Part shown: piece by piece, positions 38,195 to 47,766 of the stretch | Layout: each line of letters opens with the position of its first letter | Position numbering within the stretch: the first letter of the stretch is position 1 | NCBI RefSeq assembly: GCF_014268495.2 | Contig: NZ_CP077087.1 | Location: 1,119,501-1,183,500 of the forward strand | Direction of reading: 5' to 3' | Source of the DNA: Pseudomonas monsensis | Lineage (GTDB): Bacteria; Pseudomonadota; Gammaproteobacteria; Pseudomonadales; Pseudomonadaceae | DNA: 64,000 nt | Notes under the pieces: generated by a model | Seen by the model: only the letters and a program-made list of their open reading frames with translations | What the model was told of the DNA's origin: nothing | Database searches by the model: none | Position numbers and translations under genes: made by a program

Positions 38195-41100
38195 ATGCCA
38201 AAACGTACAGACATTAAAAGCATCCTGATTCTCGGCGCTGGCCCGATCGTTATCGGCCAGGCCTGCGAATTCGACTACTCCGGCGCCCAGGCTTGTAAAG
38301 CCCTGCGCGAAGAGGGTTACCGCGTCATCCTGGTGAACTCCAACCCGGCCACCATCATGACCGACCCGGACATGGCCGACGCCACCTACATCGAGCCGAT
38401 CAAGTGGCAGACCGTTGCCAAGATCATCGAAAAAGAGCGTCCGGACGCGGTACTGCCAACCATGGGCGGCCAGACGGCTCTGAACTGCGCCCTGGACCTG
38501 GAACGCGAAGGCGTTCTGGAGAAGTTCGGCGTAGAAATGATCGGCGCCAACGCCGACACCATCGACAAGGCTGAAGACCGTTCGCGTTTCGACAAGGCGA
38601 TGAAGTCCATCGGCCTGGCGTGCCCGCGTTCGGGTATCGCCCACAGCATGGAAGAAGCCAACGCGGTTCTCGAAACCCTGGGCTTCCCGTGCATCATCCG
38701 TCCGTCCTTCACCATGGGCGGCACCGGTGGCGGTATCGCATACAACCGTGAAGAGTTCGAAGAAATCTGCGCTCGCGGTCTGGACCTGTCGCCGACCAAA
38801 GAACTGCTGATCGACGAATCGCTGATCGGCTGGAAAGAATATGAAATGGAAGTTGTCCGCGACAAAAAGGACAACTGCATCATCGTCTGCTCGATCGAGA
38901 ACTTCGACCCGATGGGCGTGCACACCGGTGACTCGATCACTGTTGCTCCGGCACAGACCCTGACCGACAAGGAATACCAGATCCTGCGTAACGCCTCCCT
39001 GGCGGTACTGCGCGAGATCGGCGTCGAGACTGGCGGTTCCAACGTGCAATTCGGTATCTGCCCGAACACTGGCCGTATGGTCGTGATCGAAATGAACCCG
39101 CGTGTATCGCGCTCCTCGGCGCTGGCTTCGAAAGCCACCGGTTTCCCGATCGCCAAAGTCGCGGCCAAGCTGGCTGTGGGTTACACCCTCGACGAACTGT
39201 CGAACGACATCACCGGCGGCAAGACCCCGGCGTCCTTCGAGCCGTCGATCGACTACGTCGTGACCAAGCTGCCTCGCTTCGCCTTCGAAAAATTCGCCAA
39301 GGCTGACGCACGTCTGACCACTCAGATGAAGTCGGTCGGTGAAGTCATGGCCATCGGCCGGACCTTCCAGGAATCCCTGCAGAAAGCCCTGCGCGGCCTG
39401 GAAGTGGGCGTTTGCGGTCTGGACGAGAAGCTCGACCTGAGCAATCCGGAAAGCATGAGCGTGCTCAAGCGCGAACTGACCGTGCCGGGTGCCGAGCGCA
39501 TCTGGTACGTGGCAGACGCTTTCCGTGCCGGCATGACTGTCGAAGAAATCTTCGCCATGAACATGATCGACCCTTGGTTCCTGGTGCAGATCGAAGATCT
39601 CATCAAGGACGAAGAGAAGGTCAAGACCCTCGGTCTGTCCGCGATCGACCGCGATCTGATGTTCAAGCTCAAGCGCAAAGGCTTCTCCGATCAGCGCCTG
39701 GCCAAGCTGCTGGGTGTGACCGAGAAAAACCTGCGTACTCACCGCCAGAAGCTGGAAGTATTCCCGGTCTACAAGCGCGTTGACACCTGCGCCGCCGAGT
39801 TCGCCACCGACACCGCGTACCTCTACTCGACGTACGAGGAAGAGTGCGAAGCCGCACCGTCGGGTCGTGACAAGATCATGATCCTGGGCGGCGGTCCGAA
39901 CCGTATCGGCCAAGGCATCGAGTTCGACTACTGCTGCGTACATGCTGCCCTCGCACTGCGCGAAGACGGCTACGAAACCATCATGGTCAACTGCAACCCG
40001 GAAACCGTTTCCACTGACTACGACACTTCCGACCGCCTGTACTTCGAGCCGGTTACCCTGGAAGACGTGCTGGAAATCTGCCGCGTCGAGAAGCCGAAAG
40101 GCGTGATCGTCCAGTACGGCGGCCAGACTCCGCTGAAACTGGCGCGAGCCCTGGAAGCTGCTGGCGTGCCGATCATCGGTACCAGCCCTGACGCCATTGA
40201 CCGTGCCGAAGACCGTGAGCGCTTCCAGCAAATGGTTGAGCGCCTGAACCTGCGTCAGCCGCCAAACGCCACCGTGCGCAGCGAAGACGAAGCTGTTCGT
40301 GCTGCCGCCAAGATCGGTTACCCGCTGGTGGTGCGTCCGTCCTATGTACTGGGCGGTCGTGCGATGGAAATCGTGTACAAGGAAGACGAACTCAAGCGCT
40401 ACCTGCGTGACGCGGTGCAAGTGTCCAACGACAGCCCGGTGCTGCTCGACCACTTCCTCAACTGCGCCATCGAGATGGACGTGGATGCGGTCTGCGACGG
40501 CAAAGACGTGGTGATCGGCGCGATCATGCAGCACATCGAACAGGCGGGTGTTCACTCCGGTGACTCCGCGTGCTCGCTACCGCCTTACTCGCTGCCGGCG
40601 CACATCCAGGACGAGATGCGCGAACAGGTCAAGAAAATGGCCCTGGAACTGGGCGTTGTCGGCCTGATGAACGTGCAACTGGCGTTGCAGGGCGAAGACA
40701 TCTACGTCATTGAAGTCAACCCGCGCGCTTCCCGTACTGTGCCGTTCGTTTCCAAGTGCATCGGTGTCTCCCTGGCCATGATCGCTGCGCGCGTGATGGC
40801 CGGTAAGACCCTGCAGGAAATCGGCTTCACCAAAGAAATCATCCCGAACTTCTACAGTGTGAAAGAGGCGGTGTTCCCGTTCGCCAAATTCCCTGGTGTG
40901 GACCCGATCCTCGGCCCAGAGATGAAGTCCACCGGTGAAGTGATGGGCGTCGGCGACACTTTCGGTGAAGCTTTCGCCAAGGCCCAGATGGGCGCCAGCG
41001 AAGTGCTACCGACTGGTGGTACCGCGTTCATCAGCGTGCGTGACGATGACAAGCCACTGGTTGCAGGCGTGGCCCGTGATCTGATCAACTTGGGCTTCGA

Positions 41101-41416
41101 AGTGGTTGCCACTGCCGGGACTGCCAAGCTGATCGAAGCCGCAGGCCTGAAAGTGCGCCGTGTGAACAAGGTGACCGAGGGTCGTCCGCACGTGGTCGAC
41201 ATGATCAAGAATGACGAAGTCACGCTGATCATCAACACCACTGAAGGTCGTCAGTCGATCGCTGATTCGTACTCCATTCGTCGTAATGCCCTGCAGCACA
41301 AGATTTACTGCACCACGACCATTGCTGCGGGCGAAGCTATCTGTGAAGCGTTGAAGTTCGGTCCCGAGAAGACCGTGCGCCGCTTGCAGGATCTACACGC
41401 AGGATTGAAGGCATGA
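38195..41416 (+). CDS. carB: Carbamoyl-phosphate synthase large subunit
   Basis: 1073 residues from the ATG at 38195 (MPKRTDIKSILILGAGP), the standard length. Two homologous halves each have a pre-ATP-grasp and ATP-grasp domain (GPIVIGQACEFDYSG and GPNRIGQGIEFDYCC), and the C-terminal MGS-like allosteric domain has ATAGTAKLIEAAG. It makes carbamoyl phosphate from bicarbonate, ammonia and two ATP. The 126-bp gap after carA contains a GC-rich hairpin. It overlaps greA by 4 bp. Confidence 0.98.
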   Translation: MPKRTDIKSILILGAGPIVIGQACEFDYSGAQACKALREEGYRVILVNSNPATIMTDPDMADATYIEPIKWQTVAKIIEKERPDAVLPTMGGQTALNCALDLEREGVLEKFGVEMIGANADTIDKAEDRSRFDKAMKSIGLACPRSGIAHSMEEANAVLETLGFPCIIRPSFTMGGTGGGIAYNREEFEEICARGLDLSPTKELLIDESLIGWKEYEMEVVRDKKDNCIIVCSIENFDPMGVHTGDSITVAPAQTLTDKEYQILRNASLAVLREIGVETGGSNVQFGICPNTGRMVVIEMNPRVSRSSALASKATGFPIAKVAAKLAVGYTLDELSNDITGGKTPASFEPSIDYVVTKLPRFAFEKFAKADARLTTQMKSVGEVMAIGRTFQESLQKALRGLEVGVCGLDEKLDLSNPESMSVLKRELTVPGAERIWYVADAFRAGMTVEEIFAMNMIDPWFLVQIEDLIKDEEKVKTLGLSAIDRDLMFKLKRKGFSDQRLAKLLGVTEKNLRTHRQKLEVFPVYKRVDTCAAEFATDTAYLYSTYEEECEAAPSGRDKIMILGGGPNRIGQGIEFDYCCVHAALALREDGYETIMVNCNPETVSTDYDTSDRLYFEPVTLEDVLEICRVEKPKGVIVQYGGQTPLKLARALEAAGVPIIGTSPDAIDRAEDRERFQQMVERLNLRQPPNATVRSEDEAVRAAAKIGYPLVVRPSYVLGGRAMEIVYKEDELKRYLRDAVQVSNDSPVLLDHFLNCAIEMDVDAVCDGKDVVIGAIMQHIEQAGVHSGDSACSLPPYSLPAHIQDEMREQVKKMALELGVVGLMNVQLALQGEDIYVIEVNPRASRTVPFVSKCIGVSLAMIAARVMAGKTLQEIGFTKEIIPNFYSVKEAVFPFAKFPGVDPILGPEMKSTGEVMGVGDTFGEAFAKAQMGASEVLPTGGTAFISVRDDDKPLVAGVARDLINLGFEVVATAGTAKLIEAAGLKVRRVNKVTEGRPHVVDMIKNDEVTLIINTTEGRQSIADSYSIRRNALQHKIYCTTTIAAGEAICEALKFGPEKTVRRLQDLHAGLKA

Positions 41417-41895
41417 GCATAACCAAGTACCCAATGACTGTTCAGGGCGCTCGCGCCCTGGAAGAAGAGCATGCTCACCTGACCAAGGTCGTCCGTCCGA
41501 AGCTCAGCCAGGATATCGGTACGGCCCGCGAGTTGGGTGACTTGAAAGAAAACGCTGAATACCATGCCGCCCGCGAACAGCAAGGCATGGTCGAGGCGCG
41601 GATTCGTGACATCGAAGGCCGGATTCAGAATCAGGTCATCATCGACGTCACGACCATTGCGCACACTGGCAAAGTGATCTTCGGGACCACCGTCGAAATC
41701 GCTAACGTCGAGACGGATGAAAGCGTCACTTACCACATCGTGGGTGAGGATGAGGCTGACTTCAAACTCGGCAAGATTTCGGTCGGCTCGCCGCTGGCCC
41801 GTGCCCTGATCGGCAAGGAAGAGGGCGATGTGGTTGCCGTGAAAACGCCAAGTGGCGTTATCGAGTACGAGATTGTCGAAGTCCGTCACATCTGA
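41413..41895 (+). CDS. greA: Transcription elongation factor GreA
   Basis: 160 residues. The N-terminal antiparallel coiled coil (about 10-75, with GDLKENAEYHAAREQQ) carries the acidic tip residues needed for RNA cleavage in backtracked RNA polymerase. The C-terminal FKBP-like domain ends GDVVAVKTPSGVIEYEIVEV. The ATG overlaps the carB stop (ATGA). Confidence 0.97.
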   Translation: MSITKYPMTVQGARALEEEHAHLTKVVRPKLSQDIGTARELGDLKENAEYHAAREQQGMVEARIRDIEGRIQNQVIIDVTTIAHTGKVIFGTTVEIANVETDESVTYHIVGEDEADFKLGKISVGSPLARALIGKEEGDVVAVKTPSGVIEYEIVEVRHI

Positions 41896-41923
41896 AAACG
41901 GGCGCCCGCTGCGTGCGGGCGCC

Positions 41924-42328
41924 ATGCTTTGGCAGCTGACCCAGATGCTTTGGGTCGGCGGTCTATGGCTGATTCATCTTGGCTTGCAGCCGGTGTTGGG
42001 CAAAATCGGCCTGGCACCGCTGTTGGTCGATGAAGTGGCCAGTGCATTTGAAGTGCTGGTGGTGGGATTCGCCGCCGCATGCGTGATTTTTCAGGCTTTG
42101 GTGCTGGTACAGGCCGAAGGCCTTGTCAGTCTATGGCGGGATTTTCGCGGTCAGGTGCTGCTGATGGCGTTGTATGCGTGCGCGATGTTTGTCGCAATAC
42201 GTGTCGGCTGGCCGGATGCGCAGCGCTGGCAGGTGTTCAGCTTTCTGATCCTGGGGTTTTCCGGGCTGGTGCTGGTGCTGCAACCGGTGCCGGGATGGGG
42301 TGGCAGGGTGCGCGAAGCACACCCTTGA
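41924..42328 (+). CDS. DUF4149-type small membrane protein
   Basis: About 134 residues from the ATG at 41924 (MLWQLTQMLWVGGLWLIH). The frame is open back into greA, and the ribosome site is poor, so the start is uncertain. It has four hydrophobic helices with a short conserved loop LGKIGLAPLLV and ends VLQPVPGWGG. Homologues occupy this place between greA and yhbY in pseudomonads. Function unknown; translation may depend on greA. Confidence 0.75.
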   Translation: MLWQLTQMLWVGGLWLIHLGLQPVLGKIGLAPLLVDEVASAFEVLVVGFAAACVIFQALVLVQAEGLVSLWRDFRGQVLLMALYACAMFVAIRVGWPDAQRWQVFSFLILGFSGLVLVLQPVPGWGGRVREAHP

Positions 42329-42337
42329 CCCTTGTCA

Positions 42338-42646
42338 TCACTTGAAGCGATGAACGTTCGACAGCTGCTTGTTGACGCTGAAGTTCTTGCGGTAAACCAG
42401 TGCCATCTTGCCGATGACCTGTACCAGGTCCGCTTTGCCGACCTTGCACAGCTCTGCAATGTGCGCCAGGCGCGACTCGCGATCGAGGATATTGAGCTTG
42501 ATCTTGATCAGCTCGTGATCCGCCAGGGCGCGTTCAAGTTCGGCTAGCACACCTTCAGTCAAACCGTTGTCAGCCACAGTCAAAACTGGTTTCAGATGGT
42601 GGCCAATGGATTTGTACTGTTTCTTCTGCTCTGGAGTGAGCGGCAT
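42338..42646 (-). CDS. yhbY: CRS1/YhbY RNA-binding protein
   Basis: 102 residues, a single CRM domain: KKQYKSIGHHLKPVLTVADNGLTEGVLAEL and HELIKIKLNI, with the GKADLVQVIGKMALVYRKN segment including the GxxG-type loop. It associates with pre-50S ribosomes in E. coli. It is divergent from rlmE and converges on the DUF4149 gene. Confidence 0.93.
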   Translation of the reverse strand: MPLTPEQKKQYKSIGHHLKPVLTVADNGLTEGVLAELERALADHELIKIKLNILDRESRLAHIAELCKVGKADLVQVIGKMALVYRKNFSVNKQLSNVHRFK

Positions 42647-42747
42647 AATCTGACCCTTTCGTCTGGATTCTGTAAAATGGCGGCCATTTTACCCGAGGGT
42701 TCGTGGATCCGCCCAATTAATCACGACCCTTATCATCGAGGTGCCCA

Positions 42748-43377
42748 ATGGCGCGTTCCAAGACAAGCCTTGGTTGGCTGAAAAGACATGTCAACGATCC
42801 CTATGTGAAGCAAGCGCAGAAGGATGGCTACCGCTCGCGTGCGAGTTACAAGCTTCTGGAGATCCAGGAGAAATACAAGTTGATCCGTTCCGGCATGAGC
42901 GTTGTCGACCTGGGCGCGGCGCCCGGTGGCTGGTCGCAGGTCACGAGCCGGTTGATCGGTGGTCAGGGGCGCCTGATCGCCTCGGACATTCTGGAAATGG
43001 ACAGTATTCCGGACGTGAATTTCATTCAGGGGGACTTCACCGAGGACGAAGTGCTCGCGCGGATCCTTGAGGCCGTGGGTAATTCGCAGGTAGACCTTGT
43101 GATTTCCGATATGGCCCCCAATATGAGTGGTACGCCTGAAGTGGACATGCCAAAAGCCATGTTCCTTTGTGAACTGGCGCTTGATCTGGCGGAACGGATA
43201 CTCAAGCCGGGTGGCAATTTCGTGATCAAGATTTTTCAGGGCGAAGGTTTTGATGTTTACCTGAAGGATGCTCGTCGGAAATTCGACAAGATCCAGATGA
43301 TCAAGCCAGACTCCTCCCGCGGCAGTTCCCGCGAGCAGTACATGCTGGCCTGGGGTTACCGCGGGCGTAGTGAGTAA
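42748..43377 (+). CDS. rlmE: 23S rRNA (U2552) 2'-O-methyltransferase RlmE
   Basis: 209 residues. SAM-binding VVDLGAAPGGWSQV, catalytic tetrad lysine in RSRASYKLLEI, aspartate in DLVISDMAPNMSG, lysine in GGNFVIKIFQGEG. It methylates U2552 in late 50S assembly and is heat-inducible in E. coli. The rlmE-ftsH pair is conserved. Confidence 0.97.
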   Translation: MARSKTSLGWLKRHVNDPYVKQAQKDGYRSRASYKLLEIQEKYKLIRSGMSVVDLGAAPGGWSQVTSRLIGGQGRLIASDILEMDSIPDVNFIQGDFTEDEVLARILEAVGNSQVDLVISDMAPNMSGTPEVDMPKAMFLCELALDLAERILKPGGNFVIKIFQGEGFDVYLKDARRKFDKIQMIKPDSSRGSSREQYMLAWGYRGRSE

Positions 43378-43570
43378 CACGAGGTTTTTTGCCGGGGTGA
43401 TAGGTTTTTCGTATTTTGCCCCGTGTGCATAAGCGAATATTGTGTAGAAAGTGTTTCACAAAGGGTTACAGACAGCGCCTGCCAGAGTTGTAGGTAATGT
43501 AGTAAGTTAGGCCGGTGAATATCATGCGAAGCGCGCGCCAGTAGCGGAGCTTGCTTCAGAGGGTAGTTAA

Positions 43571-45487
43571 TTGAACGATATGGCAAAGAATCTGATCCTG
43601 TGGTTGATCATCGCGGCAGTCCTCGTGACGGTGATGAACAACTTCTCCAGCCCTAACGAGCCGCAGACCCTCAACTATTCCGACTTCATCCAGCAGGTCA
43701 AGGATGGCAAGGTCGAGCGCGTAGCCGTTGATGGCTATGTGATTACCGGTAAGCGCAACGATGGCGACAGCTTCAAGACCATTCGTCCGGCGATCCAGGA
43801 CAATGGCCTGATCGGCGACCTGGTCGACAATCACGTCGTGGTCGAAGGCAAGCAGCCTGAGCAGCAAAGCATCTGGACCCAGCTTCTGGTGGCCAGCTTC
43901 CCGATCCTGGTGATCATCGCGGTGTTCATGTTCTTCATGCGCCAGATGCAGGGTGGTGCCGGTGGCAAGGGCGGGCCGATGAGCTTTGGCAAGAGCAAGG
44001 CGCGTCTGTTGTCTGAAGACCAGGTGAAAACCACATTGGCTGACGTTGCCGGTTGCGACGAAGCCAAGGAAGAAGTGGGTGAACTGGTTGAGTTCCTCCG
44101 TGATCCGGGCAAGTTCCAGCGTCTGGGCGGTCGCATTCCTCGCGGTGTGCTGATGGTCGGCCCTCCGGGTACCGGTAAAACCCTGCTGGCCAAAGCGATT
44201 GCCGGCGAAGCCAAGGTGCCGTTCTTCACCATTTCCGGTTCTGACTTCGTCGAGATGTTCGTCGGTGTCGGTGCCAGCCGCGTACGTGACATGTTCGAGC
44301 AGGCGAAGAAACACGCGCCTTGCATCATCTTCATCGACGAAATCGACGCCGTCGGTCGCCATCGTGGCGCCGGCATGGGCGGCGGTCATGACGAGCGCGA
44401 GCAGACTCTCAACCAGTTGCTGGTAGAGATGGACGGCTTCGAGATGAACGACGGCATCATTGTAATCGCTGCCACCAACCGTCCTGACGTGCTTGACCCG
44501 GCGCTGCTGCGTCCGGGCCGTTTCGACCGTCAGGTGGTGGTTGGCTTGCCGGACATCCGTGGTCGCGAGCAGATCCTCAAGGTTCACATGCGCAAAGTGC
44601 CAATGGGTGACGACGTTGCTCCGGCCGTTATCGCGCGTGGTACTCCGGGCTTCTCTGGTGCTGACCTGGCTAACCTGGTCAACGAAGCGTCGCTGTTCGC
44701 TGCGCGTAGCGGCAAACGCATCGTTGAAATGAAAGAGTTCGAACTGGCCAAAGACAAGATCATGATGGGCGCCGAGCGCAAGTCGATGGTCATGTCCGAG
44801 AAGGAAAAGCAGAACACTGCTTATCATGAAGCCGGCCACGCTATCGTCGGTCGTGTAGTGCCAGAGCATGATCCGGTGTACAAGGTGTCGATCATTCCGC
44901 GTGGTCGCGCGCTGGGTGTAACCATGTTCCTGCCGGAAGAGGATCGCTACAGCCTGTCCAAACGTGCATTGATCAGCCAGATCTGCTCGCTGTACGGCGG
45001 CCGTATCGCTGAAGAGATGACCCTGGGCTTTGACGGTGTCACCACCGGCGCGTCCAACGACATCATGCGTGCCAGCCAGATTGCACGGAACATGGTGACC
45101 AAGTGGGGTCTGTCGGAAAAGCTCGGCCCGCTGATGTATGCCGAAGAAGAAGGCGAGGTGTTCCTCGGTCGCGGCGGTGGCGGTCAGAGTGCCAGCTTCT
45201 CCGGCGAGACAGCCAAGCTGATCGACTCCGAGGTGCGCAGCATCATCGACCAGTGCTACGGCACGGCCAAGCAGATCCTCACGGACAACCGTGACAAGCT
45301 CGACGCCATGGCTGATGCGTTGATGAAGTACGAAACGATCGACGCTGAACAGATCGACGACATCATGGCGGGTCGTACTCCTCGCGAGCCTCGCGACTGG
45401 TCCGGCGGCACGGGTACACCTCCACCTCCAGTGGTTCAGGACGAGCGTCCGGAAACACCGATCGGCGGTCCGGCTGCTGACGTTTAA
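43571..45487 (+). CDS. ftsH: ATP-dependent zinc metalloprotease FtsH
   Basis: 638 residues from the TTG at 43571. GAGGG lies 7 nt upstream of it, while the ATG at 43580 (MAKNLILWL) is 16 nt from that site. Two membrane helices flank a periplasmic domain (about 25-100). AAA domain: GPPGTGKT Walker A, FIDEIDAVGRHRG Walker B and the second region of homology. Protease HEAGH at about 420. It degrades membrane proteins, RpoH and LpxC in E. coli. Confidence 0.96.
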   Translation: MNDMAKNLILWLIIAAVLVTVMNNFSSPNEPQTLNYSDFIQQVKDGKVERVAVDGYVITGKRNDGDSFKTIRPAIQDNGLIGDLVDNHVVVEGKQPEQQSIWTQLLVASFPILVIIAVFMFFMRQMQGGAGGKGGPMSFGKSKARLLSEDQVKTTLADVAGCDEAKEEVGELVEFLRDPGKFQRLGGRIPRGVLMVGPPGTGKTLLAKAIAGEAKVPFFTISGSDFVEMFVGVGASRVRDMFEQAKKHAPCIIFIDEIDAVGRHRGAGMGGGHDEREQTLNQLLVEMDGFEMNDGIIVIAATNRPDVLDPALLRPGRFDRQVVVGLPDIRGREQILKVHMRKVPMGDDVAPAVIARGTPGFSGADLANLVNEASLFAARSGKRIVEMKEFELAKDKIMMGAERKSMVMSEKEKQNTAYHEAGHAIVGRVVPEHDPVYKVSIIPRGRALGVTMFLPEEDRYSLSKRALISQICSLYGGRIAEEMTLGFDGVTTGASNDIMRASQIARNMVTKWGLSEKLGPLMYAEEEGEVFLGRGGGGQSASFSGETAKLIDSEVRSIIDQCYGTAKQILTDNRDKLDAMADALMKYETIDAEQIDDIMAGRTPREPRDWSGGTGTPPPPVVQDERPETPIGGPAADV

Positions 45488-45495
45488 GGTTTGAA

Positions 45496-46347
45496 ATGAC
45501 TTCTGTACAGTCCCTGACCCGGTTGCCTTGCGGCAACCGGGTTCTTGATTTGGCCCGGACACACGTCATGGGCATTCTCAATGTCACTCCCGATTCTTTC
45601 TCTGATGGTGGCCGTTACAGCCAGCACGACGCAGCCTTGCGCCATGCCGAAGCCATGGTGTTGGCTGGCGCGACGCTGATTGATGTCGGCGGCGAATCGA
45701 CCCGGCCAGGTGCGCGAGCGGTTTCTCCTCTGGAGGAGCTGGAGCGCGTGGCGCCCGTCGTTGAATTGATCAATCGCGAACTGGATGTGGTTATCTCGGT
45801 TGACACTTCAACGCCGGCGGTCATGCGTGAAACTGCGCGACTGGGTGCAGGGTTGATCAACGATGTGCGCTCCCTGCAGCGCGATGGTGCGCTGGACGCA
45901 GCCGCCGCCACTGGCCTGCCGGTGTGCCTGATGCATATGCTGGGTGAGCCTGGCGACATGCAGGACAATCCGCAGTATCAGGATGTCACCCGGGAAGTCG
46001 GCGAGTTTCTCGCAGAGCGCATGGCTCAATGTGCATTGGCGGGTATCCCGGCCAATCGGATCATTCTCGACCCCGGTTTCGGTTTCGCCAAAACCCTGCA
46101 GCACAATCTAAGCTTGTTCAAGCATATGGAAGCCCTGCATGCGCTGGGGCGGCCGTTGTTGGTTGGTGTTTCGCGCAAGAGCATGATCGGACATGCATTG
46201 AATCGTCCCGTGGGCGAGCGTCTGCATGGCGGTCTGGCGCTGGCGGCACTGGCGTCGGTCAAAGGTGCGCGTATATTGCGGGTCCATGATGTGGCGGAAA
46301 CGGTAGATGTGGTGCGGATGATCGAAGCCGTGGAATCAGCCGAATAA
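45496..46347 (+). CDS. folP: Dihydropteroate synthase
   Basis: 283 residues, TIM barrel. VMGILNVTPDSFSDGG and LIDVGGESTRPGA bind pterin pyrophosphate; ILDPGFGFAKTLQHNL and LVGVSRKSMIG complete the site. It joins p-aminobenzoate to the pterin in folate synthesis and is the sulfonamide target. It begins 8 bp after ftsH in the conserved ftsH-folP-glmM series. Confidence 0.97.
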   Translation: MTSVQSLTRLPCGNRVLDLARTHVMGILNVTPDSFSDGGRYSQHDAALRHAEAMVLAGATLIDVGGESTRPGARAVSPLEELERVAPVVELINRELDVVISVDTSTPAVMRETARLGAGLINDVRSLQRDGALDAAAATGLPVCLMHMLGEPGDMQDNPQYQDVTREVGEFLAERMAQCALAGIPANRIILDPGFGFAKTLQHNLSLFKHMEALHALGRPLLVGVSRKSMIGHALNRPVGERLHGGLALAALASVKGARILRVHDVAETVDVVRMIEAVESAE

Positions 46348-46363
46348 GAATGATGGAGCACTT

Positions 46364-47701
46364 ATGAGCAAGAAATATTTTGGTACCGACGGCATTCGTG
46401 GTCGCGTCGGTGAATACCCGATTACTCCTGACTTCATGCTCAAGCTCGGCTGGGCTGCCGGCATGGCGTTCCGCAAGATGGGCGCCTGCAAGGTGCTGGT
46501 CGGCAAGGACACGCGGATTTCCGGTTATATGTTCGAATCGGCGCTCGAGGCCGGTCTGACATCGGCGGGCGCCGATGTGATGCTGCTCGGACCGATGCCG
46601 ACGCCGGCGATTGCCTACCTGTCGCGCACGTTCCAGGCTGAGGCCGGCATCGTGATCAGTGCTTCGCACAACCCGCATGACGATAACGGCATCAAGTTCT
46701 TCTCCGGCAAAGGCACCAAGTTGCCCGATGAGCTGGAGCTGATGATCGAAGAGTTGCTCGATACGCCGATGACCGTGGTCGAGTCGAGCAAGATCGGCAA
46801 GGTGTCGCGCATCAATGACGCCTCCGGTCGCTACATCGAATTCTGTAAAAGCAGTGTGCCGACCGGCACCAGTTTTGCCGGCCTGAGGATTGTCATCGAC
46901 TGTGCCCATGGTGCGACCTATAAGGTGGCGCCGAGCGTCTTTCGCGAGCTGGGCGCAGAAGTTGTCGTCTTGTCAGCGCAGCCGAACGGCCTGAACATCA
47001 ATGAAAACTGCGGCTCGACCCATATGGGGCAGTTGCAGGCGGCAGTGATGGCTGAGCACGCCGATCTGGGGATTGCCTTCGATGGCGATGGTGACCGGGT
47101 GCTGATGGTTGATCACACGGGCGCCATTGTCGATGGTGACGAGTTGTTGTTCATCATCGCGCGTGACCTGCATGAGCGTGACAAATTGCAGGGCGGCGTA
47201 GTCGGCACTCTGATGAGTAACCTGGGGCTCGAGCTGGCGCTGGCGGATCTTTCGATTCCGTTTATTCGTGCCAACGTCGGTGATCGCTATGTGATCGCCG
47301 AGTTGCTGGAGCGTAACTGGTTGGTCGGCGGTGAAAACTCGGGGCATATCGTTTGCTTCAATCACACCACGACTGGCGACGCGATCATCGCTGCATTGCA
47401 GGTGTTGATGGCGCTCAAGACTCGAAACGAAGGGCTGGCGCAAACCCGGCAGGCGTTGCGCAAGTGTCCTCAGGTGCTGATCAATGTGCGTTTTGGTGGC
47501 GGTGAAAGCCCGCTCGAGCATCCGGCTGTCAAGGAGGCCAGTGCGCGTGTTACCCAAGCGATGGCGGGTCGTGGTCGTGTGCTTTTGCGCAAGTCCGGGA
47601 CAGAGCCTCTGGTGCGCGTGATGGTCGAAGGCGAGGACGAAACCCAGGTTCGAGGCTATGCCGAAGAACTGGCAAAACTGGTAAGTGAAGTTTCTGCCTG
47701 A
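46364..47701 (+). CDS. glmM: Phosphoglucosamine mutase
   Basis: 445 residues. Starts KKYFGTDGIRGRVGEYP; the catalytic phosphoserine loop is GIVISASHNPHDDNGIKFF, the metal loop FDGDGDRVLMVD, and the sugar-binding GENSGHIV and phosphate-binding LRKSGTEPLVRVM follow. It converts glucosamine-6-P to glucosamine-1-P for peptidoglycan and LPS. AGGAG-like GGAGC precedes the ATG. Confidence 0.98.
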   Translation: MSKKYFGTDGIRGRVGEYPITPDFMLKLGWAAGMAFRKMGACKVLVGKDTRISGYMFESALEAGLTSAGADVMLLGPMPTPAIAYLSRTFQAEAGIVISASHNPHDDNGIKFFSGKGTKLPDELELMIEELLDTPMTVVESSKIGKVSRINDASGRYIEFCKSSVPTGTSFAGLRIVIDCAHGATYKVAPSVFRELGAEVVVLSAQPNGLNINENCGSTHMGQLQAAVMAEHADLGIAFDGDGDRVLMVDHTGAIVDGDELLFIIARDLHERDKLQGGVVGTLMSNLGLELALADLSIPFIRANVGDRYVIAELLERNWLVGGENSGHIVCFNHTTTGDAIIAALQVLMALKTRNEGLAQTRQALRKCPQVLINVRFGGGESPLEHPAVKEASARVTQAMAGRGRVLLRKSGTEPLVRVMVEGEDETQVRGYAEELAKLVSEVSA

Positions 47702-47766
47702 TTCGGCTTGCCAGCCATGATTGTGTTGGGTAACATCTGCGCCCACTTTGACCGACGAGGTACAGC

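Noticed and set aside
38150..40555. An 801-codon minus-strand frame opposite carB
   Set aside because: Shadow of carB codon bias; no start signal or recognisable domain.
43556..45562. A 668-codon minus-strand frame opposite ftsH
   Set aside because: Antisense shadow of a highly conserved gene.
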